64,000 nt of DNA from Prevotella sp. E13-27 (GTDB lineage: Bacteria > Bacteroidota > Bacteroidia > Bacteroidales > Bacteroidaceae), in the NCBI RefSeq assembly GCF_023217965.1, contig NZ_JALPSC010000002.1:992001-1056000 (forward strand). The letters are read 5' to 3'. How positions within the stretch are numbered: the stretch's first letter is position 1; each line of letters begins with the position of its first letter. A program made the position numbers and the translations under genes. Shown here piece by piece: positions 1 through 7,614 of this stretch. The notes beneath the pieces were generated by a model that saw nothing but the letters and a program-made list of their open reading frames with translations, was not told the DNA's origin and searched no databases.

Positions 1-80
1 CTGTTTGAATTGCAAAGCTGGCCCTGTCACCATTCGGAATGGAAGTCGTATAACAAATATGAGTTATTCAATATCTTTAT

Positions 81-98
81 TATATCGCAGACGATATA
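81..98. promoter_or_regulatory. palindromic operator-like site 1
   Basis: Inverted repeat TATATCG/CGATATA around a 4-base centre. It shares the ATCG-N4-CGAT core with two more sites at 128-139 and 242-253, all upstream of the peroxidase-OhrR pair. It is probably bound by the MarR-family regulator encoded at 831-1280; that link is inferred from position and symmetry. Confidence 0.5.
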
Positions 99-127
99 TT
101 ATTAAACTCTCTTAAAGTTTTTAATAA

Positions 128-139
128 ATCGCTTGCGAT
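128..139. promoter_or_regulatory. palindromic operator-like site 2
   Basis: ATCGCTTGCGAT is a perfect 12-base palindrome. It ends 15 bases before the -7 box at 155-162, where a bound repressor would overlap RNA polymerase. Confidence 0.55.
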
Positions 140-154
140 ATAAAATATTATTCT

Positions 155-162
155 TACCTTTG
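155..162 (+). promoter_or_regulatory. Bacteroidetes -7 box (TACCTTTG)
   Basis: TACCTTTG matches the Bacteroidetes TAnnTTTG -7 element and lies about 108 bases before the peroxidase start. The leader between them (about 180-240) is rich in CAAGCAAGCTTGG-type short inverted repeats and has no convincing gene. Confidence 0.6.
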
Positions 163-241
163 CAACTGTGTTGCGAAGATGGGCTGCACTCGGCATAGCT
201 CAAGCAAGCTTGGCTCTGCTCTCGTTTGCACCATCTTTATC

Positions 242-253
242 ATCGCAAACGAT
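242..253. promoter_or_regulatory. palindromic operator-like site 3
   Basis: ATCGCAAACGAT has ATCG/CGAT arms, the same core as the two upstream sites. It lies in the 5' leader only 17 bases before the peroxidase start codon. Confidence 0.5.
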
Positions 254-270
254 ACAAACAGAATAAAGAT

Positions 271-813
271 ATGGCAAAGATTTATGATTTCAAGGCTCAG
301 ACGAGCAGAGGTAAGGAGATTGATTTCTCACAGTTTCATGGTAAGGTATTGCTGGTGGTGAACACGGCAAGCAAGTGTGGATTCACGCCTCAGTTCGCCG
401 GACTGGAGGAGCTGAACCAGAAGTATAAGGACAAAGGACTGGTGATTATCGGTTTCCCCTGTAACCAATTCAAGGAGCAGGATCCTGCTGATGACAGCAA
501 AATTGAAGAGTTCTGTCAACTGAACTATGGTGTGACCTTCCAGATTATGAAGAAAGGTGATGTCAATGGTCCCAATGCCCAGCCAATCTTCGAGTATCTG
601 AAGGCTCAGGCTCCCACCGAGGAGTACAACGGTCTGAAGGCCAAAGCTGCCAAGACGCTCTTCAAGGCTATCAGCAAGAGTGTGGAGAAGGACAGTGACA
701 TCAAGTGGAATTTCACAAAGTTCCTGATTTCGAAGGACGGTGAGACCATCAAACGCTATGCGCCAACCACAGAACCTAAAGACTTCGAGAAGGACATTGA
801 GGCCATGTTATAG
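271..813 (+). CDS. glutathione peroxidase family protein
   Basis: A 180-residue thiol peroxidase that reduces hydrogen or organic peroxides, in bacteria usually at the expense of thioredoxin. The family residues are visible: Cys36 in NTASKCGFTP, Gln70 in the FPCNQFKEQDP block, and Trp146-Asn147 in WNFTKF. Cys replaces selenocysteine, as is usual in bacteria. The start at 271 (MAKIYDF) matches the family's N-terminus; an in-frame upstream start at 226 would read through the operator. The OhrR-type regulator begins 17 bases downstream, which suggests co-transcription and peroxide control. There is no signal peptide, so it is probably cytoplasmic. Confidence 0.95.
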   Translation: MAKIYDFKAQTSRGKEIDFSQFHGKVLLVVNTASKCGFTPQFAGLEELNQKYKDKGLVIIGFPCNQFKEQDPADDSKIEEFCQLNYGVTFQIMKKGDVNGPNAQPIFEYLKAQAPTEEYNGLKAKAAKTLFKAISKSVEKDSDIKWNFTKFLISKDGETIKRYAPTTEPKDFEKDIEAML

Positions 814-830
814 TAATAAGGTAAGGAACT

Positions 831-1280
831 ATGCACGAAGAATTGCGACTCGATAAGCAAATTTGCTTCCGTCTCTATACGGCAGCACGACTCATCACAC
901 AGGCCTACACGCCGATGCTGAATGAGTTGGGTATCACCTACCCTCAGTATCTCGTTCTAATGGTACTTTGGGAGCAGGATTCCCAGCCTGTGAACGACAT
1001 AGCCCATCGGTTGTTGCTCGAAACGAACACCGTTACGCCGCTGCTTCAGCGCATGGAGAAGCTTGGCATCGTGGTTCGTAAGCGTGGCAAGGAGGACAAG
1101 CGACAACAGATAGTATCGCTGACTGCAAAGGGCAAGGCGATGGAGGAACAGGCCTACGCCATCATCCCTACAGGCATGGGCAAAGAGCTTAAAGCTTGCC
1201 CCTTCCAACTGGACGACTATGCCAAGTTTGCCAGTGAACTCGACACGATTATCGAAACATTAAAGAATAAGGAGAAATAG
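831..1280 (+). CDS. MarR family regulator, OhrR-type peroxide sensor
   Basis: A 149-residue winged-helix repressor. Its N-terminus reads LDKQICFRLYTAAR, placing Cys12 where OhrR proteins carry their reactive peroxide-sensing cysteine. It is followed by the family's TYPQYLVLMVLWE segment, the recognition region (NTVTPLLQRMEKLG) and a wing with KRGKEDKRQ. Members of this subfamily bind palindromic DNA and release it when the cysteine is oxidised. The adjacent peroxidase and the palindromes at 81-253 suggest autoregulation of the operon. Specificity for organic hydroperoxides is inferred from the subfamily. Confidence 0.9.
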   Translation: MHEELRLDKQICFRLYTAARLITQAYTPMLNELGITYPQYLVLMVLWEQDSQPVNDIAHRLLLETNTVTPLLQRMEKLGIVVRKRGKEDKRQQIVSLTAKGKAMEEQAYAIIPTGMGKELKACPFQLDDYAKFASELDTIIETLKNKEK

Positions 1281-1284
1281 AATT

Positions 1285-1470
1285 ATGGCACAACCATGTG
1301 AGAATTGCAAATTAAGAGCACATTACGAGAAGAATCCCAAGTCACTGATGGGCCGCTTCTGGCGTTGGCACATCAATTTCTGCCCAGGTTGGAAGGCATA
1401 TTTCACTAGTCTGGACGAAGAAAAGAAGTCGGAGCTGAGGAAAAAGTACCAATTCACGAAGTATCAGTAA
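1285..1470 (+). CDS. small Cys-containing conserved protein
   Basis: A 61-residue soluble protein. It begins MAQPCENCKLRAHYEK with a CxxC pair at residues 5 and 8, has a further Cys in INFCPGW, and ends in a basic helix. I do not recognise a named function. It starts four bases after the regulator and nine bases before the 4Fe-4S membrane protein, so it is in the same operon. The CxxC pair may bind metal. A truncated paralogue with the same N-terminus (KYPCESCKLRAAYDK) lies at 28750-28851, which supports this reading frame as a real gene. Confidence 0.75.
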   Translation: MAQPCENCKLRAHYEKNPKSLMGRFWRWHINFCPGWKAYFTSLDEEKKSELRKKYQFTKYQ

Positions 1471-1479
1471 ACATTGAAT

Positions 1480-2178
1480 ATGGCACAGAAACGATTCCAT
1501 AGACATTTCGAGACTCCAGGGCTGCCGCTCTACTGGATCATCATCGCCTACATCATCCTCGGCTGGTTTTTCCCAGTGATTGGCCTGTTGGCCATCATCT
1601 GTATGATCGGCCCTGTGGTGACGAGCATCTTTAAAGGTCGCTGGTGGTGCGGACATGTGTGTCCTCGTGGCAATATGTACGACAGATTGCTCTCGAAGTA
1701 TTCACCCCATCGTCCGATTCCCAAGTTTGTGCGAACCTTCGGCTTTCGTCTGTTCATGGTGTTCTTCATCTTCACTATGTTTGGCATACAACTAAGCTTT
1801 GTGCCTTGGAGCGAGGGTGGACTTCCCATGTGGGCTGGTATAGGCAAGGTCTTCTGGACAATTATCGTCATGACTACCATCGTTGGTGTCACGCTTTCTT
1901 TCATCTATGCACCACGCACATGGTGTTCGTTCTGTCCAATGGGAACCATCTCCAACTGGGTAGCACCTAAGAAAGCTCCACTGCCAAAAGCATTCACGAA
2001 CATCCACGTGTCGAGTGCCTGTCAGATGAAATGCAAGCAGTGCGCCCGCGTCTGCCCGATGCAGCTCACGCCCTACGACTCTCGCGGCGAGGTAATCGGC
2101 TATCTGCATCCTGACTGCCTGAAGTGCGGTAAGTGCGTATTAGCTTGTCCCACGAAGATTATGACATTGAAACATTAA
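1480..2178 (+). CDS. membrane-bound 4Fe-4S ferredoxin-type protein
   Basis: A 232-residue polytopic protein of the NapH/NosR-like group. Hydrophobic segments occupy about residues 15-50, 80-105 and 115-145. Cys motifs occur after the first block (WWCGHVCPRG) and after the last (WCSFCPMGT). Two ferredoxin clusters follow: CQMKCKQCARVCP and CLKCGKCVLACP. It probably passes electrons across or along the inner membrane. The start is taken at ATG 1480; a TTG two codons upstream is less likely. The thioredoxin gene follows by four bases, suggesting a redox relay for the peroxidase operon, which is an inference. Confidence 0.88.
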   Translation: MAQKRFHRHFETPGLPLYWIIIAYIILGWFFPVIGLLAIICMIGPVVTSIFKGRWWCGHVCPRGNMYDRLLSKYSPHRPIPKFVRTFGFRLFMVFFIFTMFGIQLSFVPWSEGGLPMWAGIGKVFWTIIVMTTIVGVTLSFIYAPRTWCSFCPMGTISNWVAPKKAPLPKAFTNIHVSSACQMKCKQCARVCPMQLTPYDSRGEVIGYLHPDCLKCGKCVLACPTKIMTLKH

Positions 2179-2182
2179 GATT

Positions 2183-2503
2183 ATGGAGAATATCAAAGAT
2201 TATCAGCAATATCTCAGAGGCTACAACTATACAGGAGTTACGCCTGTCATTATTGATTTCTACGCCACATGGTGCGGCCCTTGTCAGGCTATGGCTCCCA
2301 TGCTTAAACGTTTGGCGCAAGAATATGAAGGCAGAATCAAGGTTTTGAAGGTCGATGTTGACAAGAACCAGGCACTTGCAGCAGCAGCCCGCATCCAGTC
2401 GATACCTACGCTGTTCTTCATTACGAAAGACGGTCAGATAGAGCGTCAGGTCGGCGGTCTGCCTTTTCAGGAACTGGTAAGGCTGGCTATGCGGATTATG
2501 TAA
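2183..2503 (+). CDS. thioredoxin
   Basis: A 106-residue single-domain thioredoxin with the active site WCGPC (Cys31 and Cys34), the cis-Pro region SIPTLFFI and the C-terminal GG turn. There is no signal peptide, so it should be cytoplasmic. It is the fifth gene in the peroxidase-OhrR operon and is a plausible electron donor to the peroxidase, because bacterial GPx homologues commonly use thioredoxin. A broken DUF4112 gene follows. Confidence 0.95.
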   Translation: MENIKDYQQYLRGYNYTGVTPVIIDFYATWCGPCQAMAPMLKRLAQEYEGRIKVLKVDVDKNQALAAAARIQSIPTLFFITKDGQIERQVGGLPFQELVRLAMRIM

Positions 2504-2537
2504 TTGTAAGATGCAAATGAACAAAGACGAGAAGCGT

Positions 2538-2572
2538 GCGCTCGGCTCTGCCGCTTTGCATCGCAAAGAACT
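2538..2572 (+). repeat. 35-base double-hairpin repeat, copy 1
   Basis: Two adjoining hairpins with 3-base loops: CGGC-TCT-GCCG followed by CTTTGC-ATC-GCAAAG. A reverse-strand copy of the same length lies at 21988-22022, with about 32 of 35 bases identical. All the differences fall in the loops. Confidence 0.7.
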
Positions 2573-2594
2573 GCGGTGCAAGCGGCTGATGGAG

Positions 2595-2637
2595 AAGGGA
2601 GGGTCCACGATGTTGATAACATCGGGGAGGGTACCAG
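2595..2637 (+). repeat. dispersed palindromic repeat, copy A
   Basis: AAGGGAGG, a short spacer, then the palindrome CGATGTTGATAACATCG (2608-2624) and GGGAGGGTACCAG. It lies inside the broken DUF4112 gene. Other copies are at 21808, 22046 (reverse), 27663 and 28795. The spacer is one base shorter here, which changes the reading frame through the repeat. Confidence 0.85.
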
Positions 2638-3174
2638 GCCTATCAGACGATGAACAGTTTGACGCGCTACATGGATAGATACTATCTCGATGCACTTATT
2701 GGCATCATTCCTGGTTGGGGTGATGCCATTGCCTCGCTCAGCGTTGTGCCGTTCGTCTATTTCTCGTCGAGAGTCATCAAGAGCATTCCTCTTACATTGG
2801 CCGTCCTGAATAATGCCCTCCGTGATGTGCTGATGGGTATGATTCCTTTTTTCGTTGGCGACGTTATCGATTTCTTCCATCGAGCCAACATCTAGAACAT
2901 GCAGATGATTCAGGGTTTCGTTGACGGTGACGAGGCCATCATCAAGCAGGTGAACCAAAGAGCGTGGCAGTCAGCCATCGTCCTCATCATCCTTCTGCTG
3001 CTCATAGCCATGATGATATGGGCACTCATCAGCTTCGGCAGCTACCTATATTCATTGGTAGCATCTATCTTCTGAACTGTCAATGTTAAACTGGATTTAA
3101 TAAATTGTCAGCGTTGTTTAATCAAGTTTAAATTTGATGCCATAATGACCTTTTCGGCGTGCCACTTTGTCATT

Positions 3175-3189
3175 CGGCACGTATATTGC
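3175..3189 (+). promoter_or_regulatory. sigma-54-like -24/-12 promoter of hsp20 copy 1
   Basis: CGGCAC-GTATA-TTGC has GG at 3176-3177 and GC at 3188-3189, exactly ten bases apart, as sigma-54 promoters require. It lies about 90 bases before the gene. The two paralogous leaders keep the -24 half (TGGCAC) but not the GC of the -12 half. Confidence 0.5.
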
Positions 3190-3276
3190 TTTTAGCATGG
3201 TGAGAGCCGGAGCTTAAAAGGCAAAGGAACTCAGAACATACGTTAAACTAAAAAGTATAATTAGGAGGTATTGATT

Positions 3277-3699
3277 ATGTTACCAGTAATGTTTCAGAAC
3301 AGTTGGATGCCAACAGTATTTGAGGATTTCTTGAACAATGATTGGATGCCTCGTGCCAACAGTACAGCACCCGCAGTCAATGTCAAGGAGACAGACAAGA
3401 GCTATGTAATGGAACTTGCAGCTCCAGGCATTAAGAAAGAATATTGCCGTGTGGCTATCAACGACGAGGGCAACCTCACCATCGCCATTGAGAACAAACA
3501 GGAGCACAAGCATGAGGACAGTCACCATCACTATCTGCGCCGTGAGTTCAGCTACTCAAACTACGAGCAGAACTACGTGCTGCCAGACGATGTAGTGAAA
3601 GATCAGATCTCTGCCAAGGTCGAGGACGGCATCTTGACAATCACCATGCCGAAGACCGAGCCGAAGGAGAAAGTCACCAAGGCCATTGAGGTCTCGTAA
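3277..3699 (+). CDS. Hsp20/alpha-crystallin small heat shock protein, copy 1
   Basis: A 140-residue ATP-independent holdase. The alpha-crystallin domain covers roughly residues 28-140 (APAVNVKETDKSYVMELAAPG ... VEDGILTITMPKTEP), including the conserved DGxLxI motif. The usual C-terminal IxI/V tail is reduced to KAIEVS. The start at ATG 3277 is set by AGGAGG at 3263-3268, an unusually good ribosome site for a Bacteroidetes gene. Near-identical paralogues occur at 17433 and 24098; the N-terminal ~10 residues differ here. It is followed by an intrinsic terminator. Confidence 0.95.
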   Translation: MLPVMFQNSWMPTVFEDFLNNDWMPRANSTAPAVNVKETDKSYVMELAAPGIKKEYCRVAINDEGNLTIAIENKQEHKHEDSHHHYLRREFSYSNYEQNYVLPDDVVKDQISAKVEDGILTITMPKTEPKEKVTKAIEVS

Positions 3700-3728
3700 C
3701 GGACATTGATTAACCGCATAAATAAAGG

Positions 3729-3762
3729 GAGCAGCATCACTATCGGTGTTGCTCTTTTTTTT
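3729..3762 (+). terminator. intrinsic terminator after hsp20 copy 1
   Basis: GAGCAGCATCAC pairs with GTGTTGCTC around a TATCG loop, followed by eight T residues. Confidence 0.8.
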
Positions 3763-3811
3763 ATGATAGAGTTCTTTTATTACAGATAATTTTAGTACCT
3801 TTGCAGCCAGA

Positions 3812-4219
3812 ATGAGACGGACTCTGATAACTGCAAAAATACTAACGGCTCTTTGCGCCGTTTGCTTGACGGTTTTGCTAAACTGGCAAAGCCATAATGA
3901 TGCGGCTGTCACAGAATCCTATCAGCATCGCCAATCGTCCGTCCTGGCTCCGCAACATCAGCATCAACAGGAAGCCACACTGACAGATGCCTCGCAAATA
4001 TACCGCATCTGCAGTTCCCGTCCTCAGCGTGTCCTTCCTACCCAAGGTTCCAAGACGGAAAGAACCGTCACGCCCTTTGGCAGTTTTGCCAACCGGCAGC
4101 ATCAAGTCACACCCATTTATTCCTACTACGACAGCAGATGCCGTCTGGAAACGGCTCCCTTCTGCCTGTCGGCCTCGTGCGACTATTACGTCATCGCACT
4201 GAGGCACATCATTCGTTGA
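3812..4219 (+). CDS. hypothetical protein with N-terminal membrane anchor
   Basis: A 135-residue protein with a basic start and one hydrophobic segment (ILTALCAVCLTVLLNW), then a His/Gln/Ser-rich hydrophilic region. No family is recognised. A good -7 box (TACCTTTG, 3796-3803) lies only nine bases before the ATG, which supports expression from a near-leaderless transcript. Its hydrophilic part is of low complexity and could be decayed. Confidence 0.5.
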   Translation: MRRTLITAKILTALCAVCLTVLLNWQSHNDAAVTESYQHRQSSVLAPQHQHQQEATLTDASQIYRICSSRPQRVLPTQGSKTERTVTPFGSFANRQHQVTPIYSYYDSRCRLETAPFCLSASCDYYVIALRHIIR

Positions 4220-4322
4220 CATAATTGTCTGTTATCACAGGGACACACGCATTTTTATTCACATTATTTATTTAAACAGATAACCATCCGGCCATAAAAA
4301 CCGGATAGATACCGTAACAACT

Positions 4323-4712
4323 ATGTCAAGTATTAAAAACTTGGAGATGGCTGCTGCCCTCTCCGCATATCAGCATATCGAGATCAAGAAATCACTGTTT
4401 TCCACCAAGGCCATCTATACGCCTACGCAGAGTCAGGCCAAGGCCATCATCCTGGAGTACACCCCCACGGAGGGTGAGCGTGTAGCGCGTCTTTTAGACA
4501 TGCCGCTCGACAAGATGGCTGCCGACATCCAGCAGAAGGGCAAGCCAGTGGCCGGTGTCAACGGCAACTTCCGGCTGGAGCTCTGCCTGAGTGACGACCG
4601 CCAGTTCTGTGCCGTGCAGTTGCTGCGTTTCGGAGACTTCCAGTATAAGCCAGTCTTCGATCCACGTTTCTATGAGGGCAAGGATGTAGAACCCTTCACC
4701 AAACTGCTCTAA
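4323..4712 (+). CDS. hypothetical protein upstream of the NhaD antiporter
   Basis: A 129-residue soluble protein (SSIKNLEMAAALSAYQHIEIKK...) with no recognised motif. It ends three bases before the NhaD-type antiporter start, so the two are probably translated from one mRNA. It has normal codon use and balanced composition for this genome. A regulatory or accessory role in ion transport is possible but only suggested by position. Confidence 0.65.
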   Translation: MSSIKNLEMAAALSAYQHIEIKKSLFSTKAIYTPTQSQAKAIILEYTPTEGERVARLLDMPLDKMAADIQQKGKPVAGVNGNFRLELCLSDDRQFCAVQLLRFGDFQYKPVFDPRFYEGKDVEPFTKLL

Positions 4713-4715
4713 GTC

Positions 4716-6059
4716 ATGAGTACACTGACGTTAGCGATTGTCATCGTATTCTGCATCGGCTATCTCTTCATAGCCATTGAGAGCGTCACCAAAATCAACA
4801 AGGCAGCTATTGCCTTGTTGATGCTGGTGGCAACTTGGACTCTGTTCATGATTTCGCCAGATAGCTATCTGCAGACGGCCATTGGCGAACAGTTGGCCGC
4901 TGTGGTCAGCGAGGCCATCGAGCGTCATCTGGGCTCTACCTCCACCACGCTGTTCTTCCTGATGGGTGCCATGACCATCGTGGAACTGGTAGACCAGAAC
5001 GGCGGCTTCAACTTTGTGCGCGACGTGATGCACACCCACAGCAAGCGCGGCCTGCTCTGGCGCATCGCCTTCATGACCTTCTTCCTCTCGGCCATCCTCG
5101 ACAACCTGACCACCTCTATCGTGATGATCATGATTCTGCGAAAGCTGGTCAGCGACCACAAGGACCGCATCATCTATGCCTCGCTGGTCATCATTGCTGC
5201 CAATTCTGGCGGGGCCTTCTCGCCTATTGGCGACGTTACCACCATCATGCTCTGGAACAAGGGTGTCATCACAGCATTGGGTGTCATCAGCGAACTGCTC
5301 ATCCCATCCATCGTCTCGATGGTCATACCTGCCTATGTGCTCTCGCTCACGCTGAAGGGCAGCCTGACCTTCACCGCCGAGCAGGCACAGACCGTGCAGG
5401 CCAGCGACCTCACGGCCACGCAGCGTAAGGTCATCTTCTTTCTGGGCGTTGGTGGACTCATCTTCGTGCCCATCTTCAAGAGCATCACCCATCTGCCGCC
5501 GTTTGTGGGCATCCTGCTCGTACTTGGCGTGCTCTGGACGGTGACGGAAGTGTTCTATGCCCACCTGAAGGAGCCTGAGGAGAAAGGAGCCATGCAGAAG
5601 CGTGTCTCTCAGATGCTGTCGCGCATCGACATGTCTACCATCCTTTTTTTCCTGGGTATTCTGATGGCTGTAGCCTGTCTGGAGACCATCGGTGTGCTGA
5701 CCATGCTGGGACAAGGACTGAACGAGACATTCGACGGCAATCACTATCTCATCACTGGCATCATCGGTGTGCTCTCGTCGATTGTAGACAATGTGCCTCT
5801 GGTGGCTGGATGCATAGGTATGTATCCCGTGGCTCCTACTGGTGATATGGCCGTCGACGGCATCTTCTGGCAGTTGCTGGCCTATTGCGCCGGTGTGGGC
5901 GGTTCGATGCTCATCATCGGCTCTGCTGCAGGTGTGGTGGTCATGGGGCTGGAGAAGATCACCTTCGGCTGGTACATGCATCACATCTCTTGGATTGCCT
6001 TCGTGGGCTATATAGCCGGCATCCTGTGCTATTGGGTAGAGAAGACATACATCTTTTAA
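4716..6059 (+). CDS. nhaD: NhaD-type Na+/H+ antiporter
   Basis: A 447-residue polytopic inner-membrane protein with the NhaD/ArsB-like fold. Family landmarks are the loop FFLMGAMTIVELVDQNGGF, the half-helix block FFLSAILDNLTTSIVM and NSGGAFSPIGDVTTIMLW, repeated in inverted topology near the C-terminus (SSIVDNVPLVA, GVGGSMLIIGSAAG). It exchanges external H+ for cytoplasmic Na+ or Li+. The K+/H+-antiporter-like gene follows 12 bases later, forming a cation-homeostasis operon. Confidence 0.92.
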   Translation: MSTLTLAIVIVFCIGYLFIAIESVTKINKAAIALLMLVATWTLFMISPDSYLQTAIGEQLAAVVSEAIERHLGSTSTTLFFLMGAMTIVELVDQNGGFNFVRDVMHTHSKRGLLWRIAFMTFFLSAILDNLTTSIVMIMILRKLVSDHKDRIIYASLVIIAANSGGAFSPIGDVTTIMLWNKGVITALGVISELLIPSIVSMVIPAYVLSLTLKGSLTFTAEQAQTVQASDLTATQRKVIFFLGVGGLIFVPIFKSITHLPPFVGILLVLGVLWTVTEVFYAHLKEPEEKGAMQKRVSQMLSRIDMSTILFFLGILMAVACLETIGVLTMLGQGLNETFDGNHYLITGIIGVLSSIVDNVPLVAGCIGMYPVAPTGDMAVDGIFWQLLAYCAGVGGSMLIIGSAAGVVVMGLEKITFGWYMHHISWIAFVGYIAGILCYWVEKTYIF

Positions 6060-6071
6060 ACAAATATCGTT

Positions 6072-7541
6072 ATGACATTCACAGCGGAAAACATTTTCTT
6101 CCTGGGAGCCGTGCTTATCTTCGCGAGCATCGTCATTAGCAAGTGGGGCTATCGCTTCGGCGTGCCCACCCTGCTGCTGTTCCTGTTTACGGGCATGCTG
6201 TTTGGCAGCGACGGCCTGGGTCTTGAGTTCAACAGCCATGAGGATGCCCAACTCATCGGCATGCTCTCGCTGTCGGTCATCCTCTTCTCTGGCGGTATGG
6301 ACACCAAACGGCGCGACATCGAGCCAGTGGCCTCGCAGGGACTGATGCTTTCCACCGTGGGTGTGCTCATCACCACAGTCGTCACTGGCCTGCTCATCTA
6401 TTATCTGTCTGAGTGGACACGGCTCGACATCGGACTTACACTACCCATGTCGATGCTGCTGGCTGCGACGGTGTCGTCGACGGACTCGGCCTCGGTGTTC
6501 AATCTGCTGCGCACGCAGCGCATCGGACTGAAGCACCGGCTGCGCCCGCTGCTCGAACTGGAGAGCGGTTCGAACGATCCGATGGCTTACGTGCTGACGG
6601 TAGCCTTGATGGATATGATTGTGACGGCAGGCGAGTTCTCGGGCATGGCCCTGGCCACGAAAATCATCGGGCAGTTGGCCGTGGGCGGACTGTTAGGCTA
6701 TATGGGAGGGCGTGCGCTGGTATGGATTGTCAACCGCATCAACCTGCCCAACCCATCGCTCTATCCCATCTTGGTGCTCTGCTCCATCCTCATCATTTTT
6801 ACTTTTACGGATATGTTTCAAGGCAACGGCTATCTTGCCGTCTATGTGGCAGGCCTCGTAGCGGGCAACAGCCGGCTGTCGTATCGCCGCGAGACCAACA
6901 CGTTTATGCAGGGCATCACGTGGCTGCTGCAAATCGTGATGTTCCTCACGCTGGGCCTGTTGGTGAATCCCAAGGAGATGCTCAAAGTGTGGCTTGTGGC
7001 AGTGGCCATCGGACTGTTCATGATGTTCGTCTCGCGTCCGCTGGCCGTATTCCTCTGTCTGTTGCCCTATCGCGACATCCCCCGCAAGGCCAAGCTTTTC
7101 CTGTCGTGGGTGGGACTGCGTGGTGCCGTGCCCATCATCTTCGCCACCTATCCCGTAATAGCGGGCATCGAGGATGCTGATTTCCTCTTCAACGTGGTCT
7201 TTGTCATCACCCTGCTGTCGCTGGCCATTCAAGGCACCACCATTACCGCTGCTGCCCACAAGCTCGACCTCGCCACCGAGGAACCCAAGACGGGCAATGA
7301 CTTCGGCATCGAACTGCCCGACGAGTTGGAGTCGCAACTATCGGAACTGACGCTGACCGAAGAGTCGCTCGCTGACGGCAACCGTCTGCAGGACATGCAC
7401 TTTCCCAAGGGCACACTGGTGATGATGGTGAAGCGCGGCAACAGCTTCATCGTGCCCAACGGACAACTGGAACTGCGCCCTGGCGATATCCTGTTGACTA
7501 TTGCACAGCAAAGCATGATGGGAACTCCGGCGAAGCAATGA
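6072..7541 (+). CDS. CPA1 potassium/proton antiporter, CvrA (NhaP2) type
   Basis: A 489-residue protein. About residues 5-395 are a CPA1 antiporter with the markers LFTGMLFGSDGLG, LAATVSSTDSASVF and ELESGSNDPMAY, the last carrying the transport acidic residues. A TrkA-C-like cytoplasmic domain (about 425-485) ends GNSFIVPNGQLELRPGDILL. The family expels K+ or Na+ to control volume and pH. It is in an operon with nhaD. The next gene is a truncated TerC. Confidence 0.9.
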   Translation: MTFTAENIFFLGAVLIFASIVISKWGYRFGVPTLLLFLFTGMLFGSDGLGLEFNSHEDAQLIGMLSLSVILFSGGMDTKRRDIEPVASQGLMLSTVGVLITTVVTGLLIYYLSEWTRLDIGLTLPMSMLLAATVSSTDSASVFNLLRTQRIGLKHRLRPLLELESGSNDPMAYVLTVALMDMIVTAGEFSGMALATKIIGQLAVGGLLGYMGGRALVWIVNRINLPNPSLYPILVLCSILIIFTFTDMFQGNGYLAVYVAGLVAGNSRLSYRRETNTFMQGITWLLQIVMFLTLGLLVNPKEMLKVWLVAVAIGLFMMFVSRPLAVFLCLLPYRDIPRKAKLFLSWVGLRGAVPIIFATYPVIAGIEDADFLFNVVFVITLLSLAIQGTTITAAAHKLDLATEEPKTGNDFGIELPDELESQLSELTLTEESLADGNRLQDMHFPKGTLVMMVKRGNSFIVPNGQLELRPGDILLTIAQQSMMGTPAKQ

Positions 7542-7614
7542 CTTCGTGTGGGGGAGAGAGAGAAATGTAACCATAACGTAATCATAGCATTCGTGCTATT
7601 TCCACTTCTTCATC

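Larger units (their letters stand above)
2511..3075 (+). pseudogene. broken DUF4112 membrane protein gene
   Basis: The intact part (MNSLTRYMDRYYLDALIG...FFVGDVIDFFHRANI, from 2650) matches DUF4112 proteins. Translation is broken twice. Upstream, the reading frame starting at 2511 (MQMNKDEKRAL) runs through two dispersed hairpin repeats and terminates near 2678 without joining the domain frame. Downstream, an in-frame TAG at 2893-2895 separates the domain from its natural continuation (NMQMIQGFVDGDEAIIKQVNQ plus a terminal membrane helix, to TGA at 3075). Removing the repeats and the stop would give a normal-looking DUF4112 protein, so I call it a pseudogene. Confidence 0.8.

Noticed and set aside
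4731..6251. A 506-codon minus-strand open frame opposite nhaD.
   Set aside because: It lies antisense to a clear antiporter, its translation is His/Asp/Gln-rich with no motif, and it is a by-product of codon bias.
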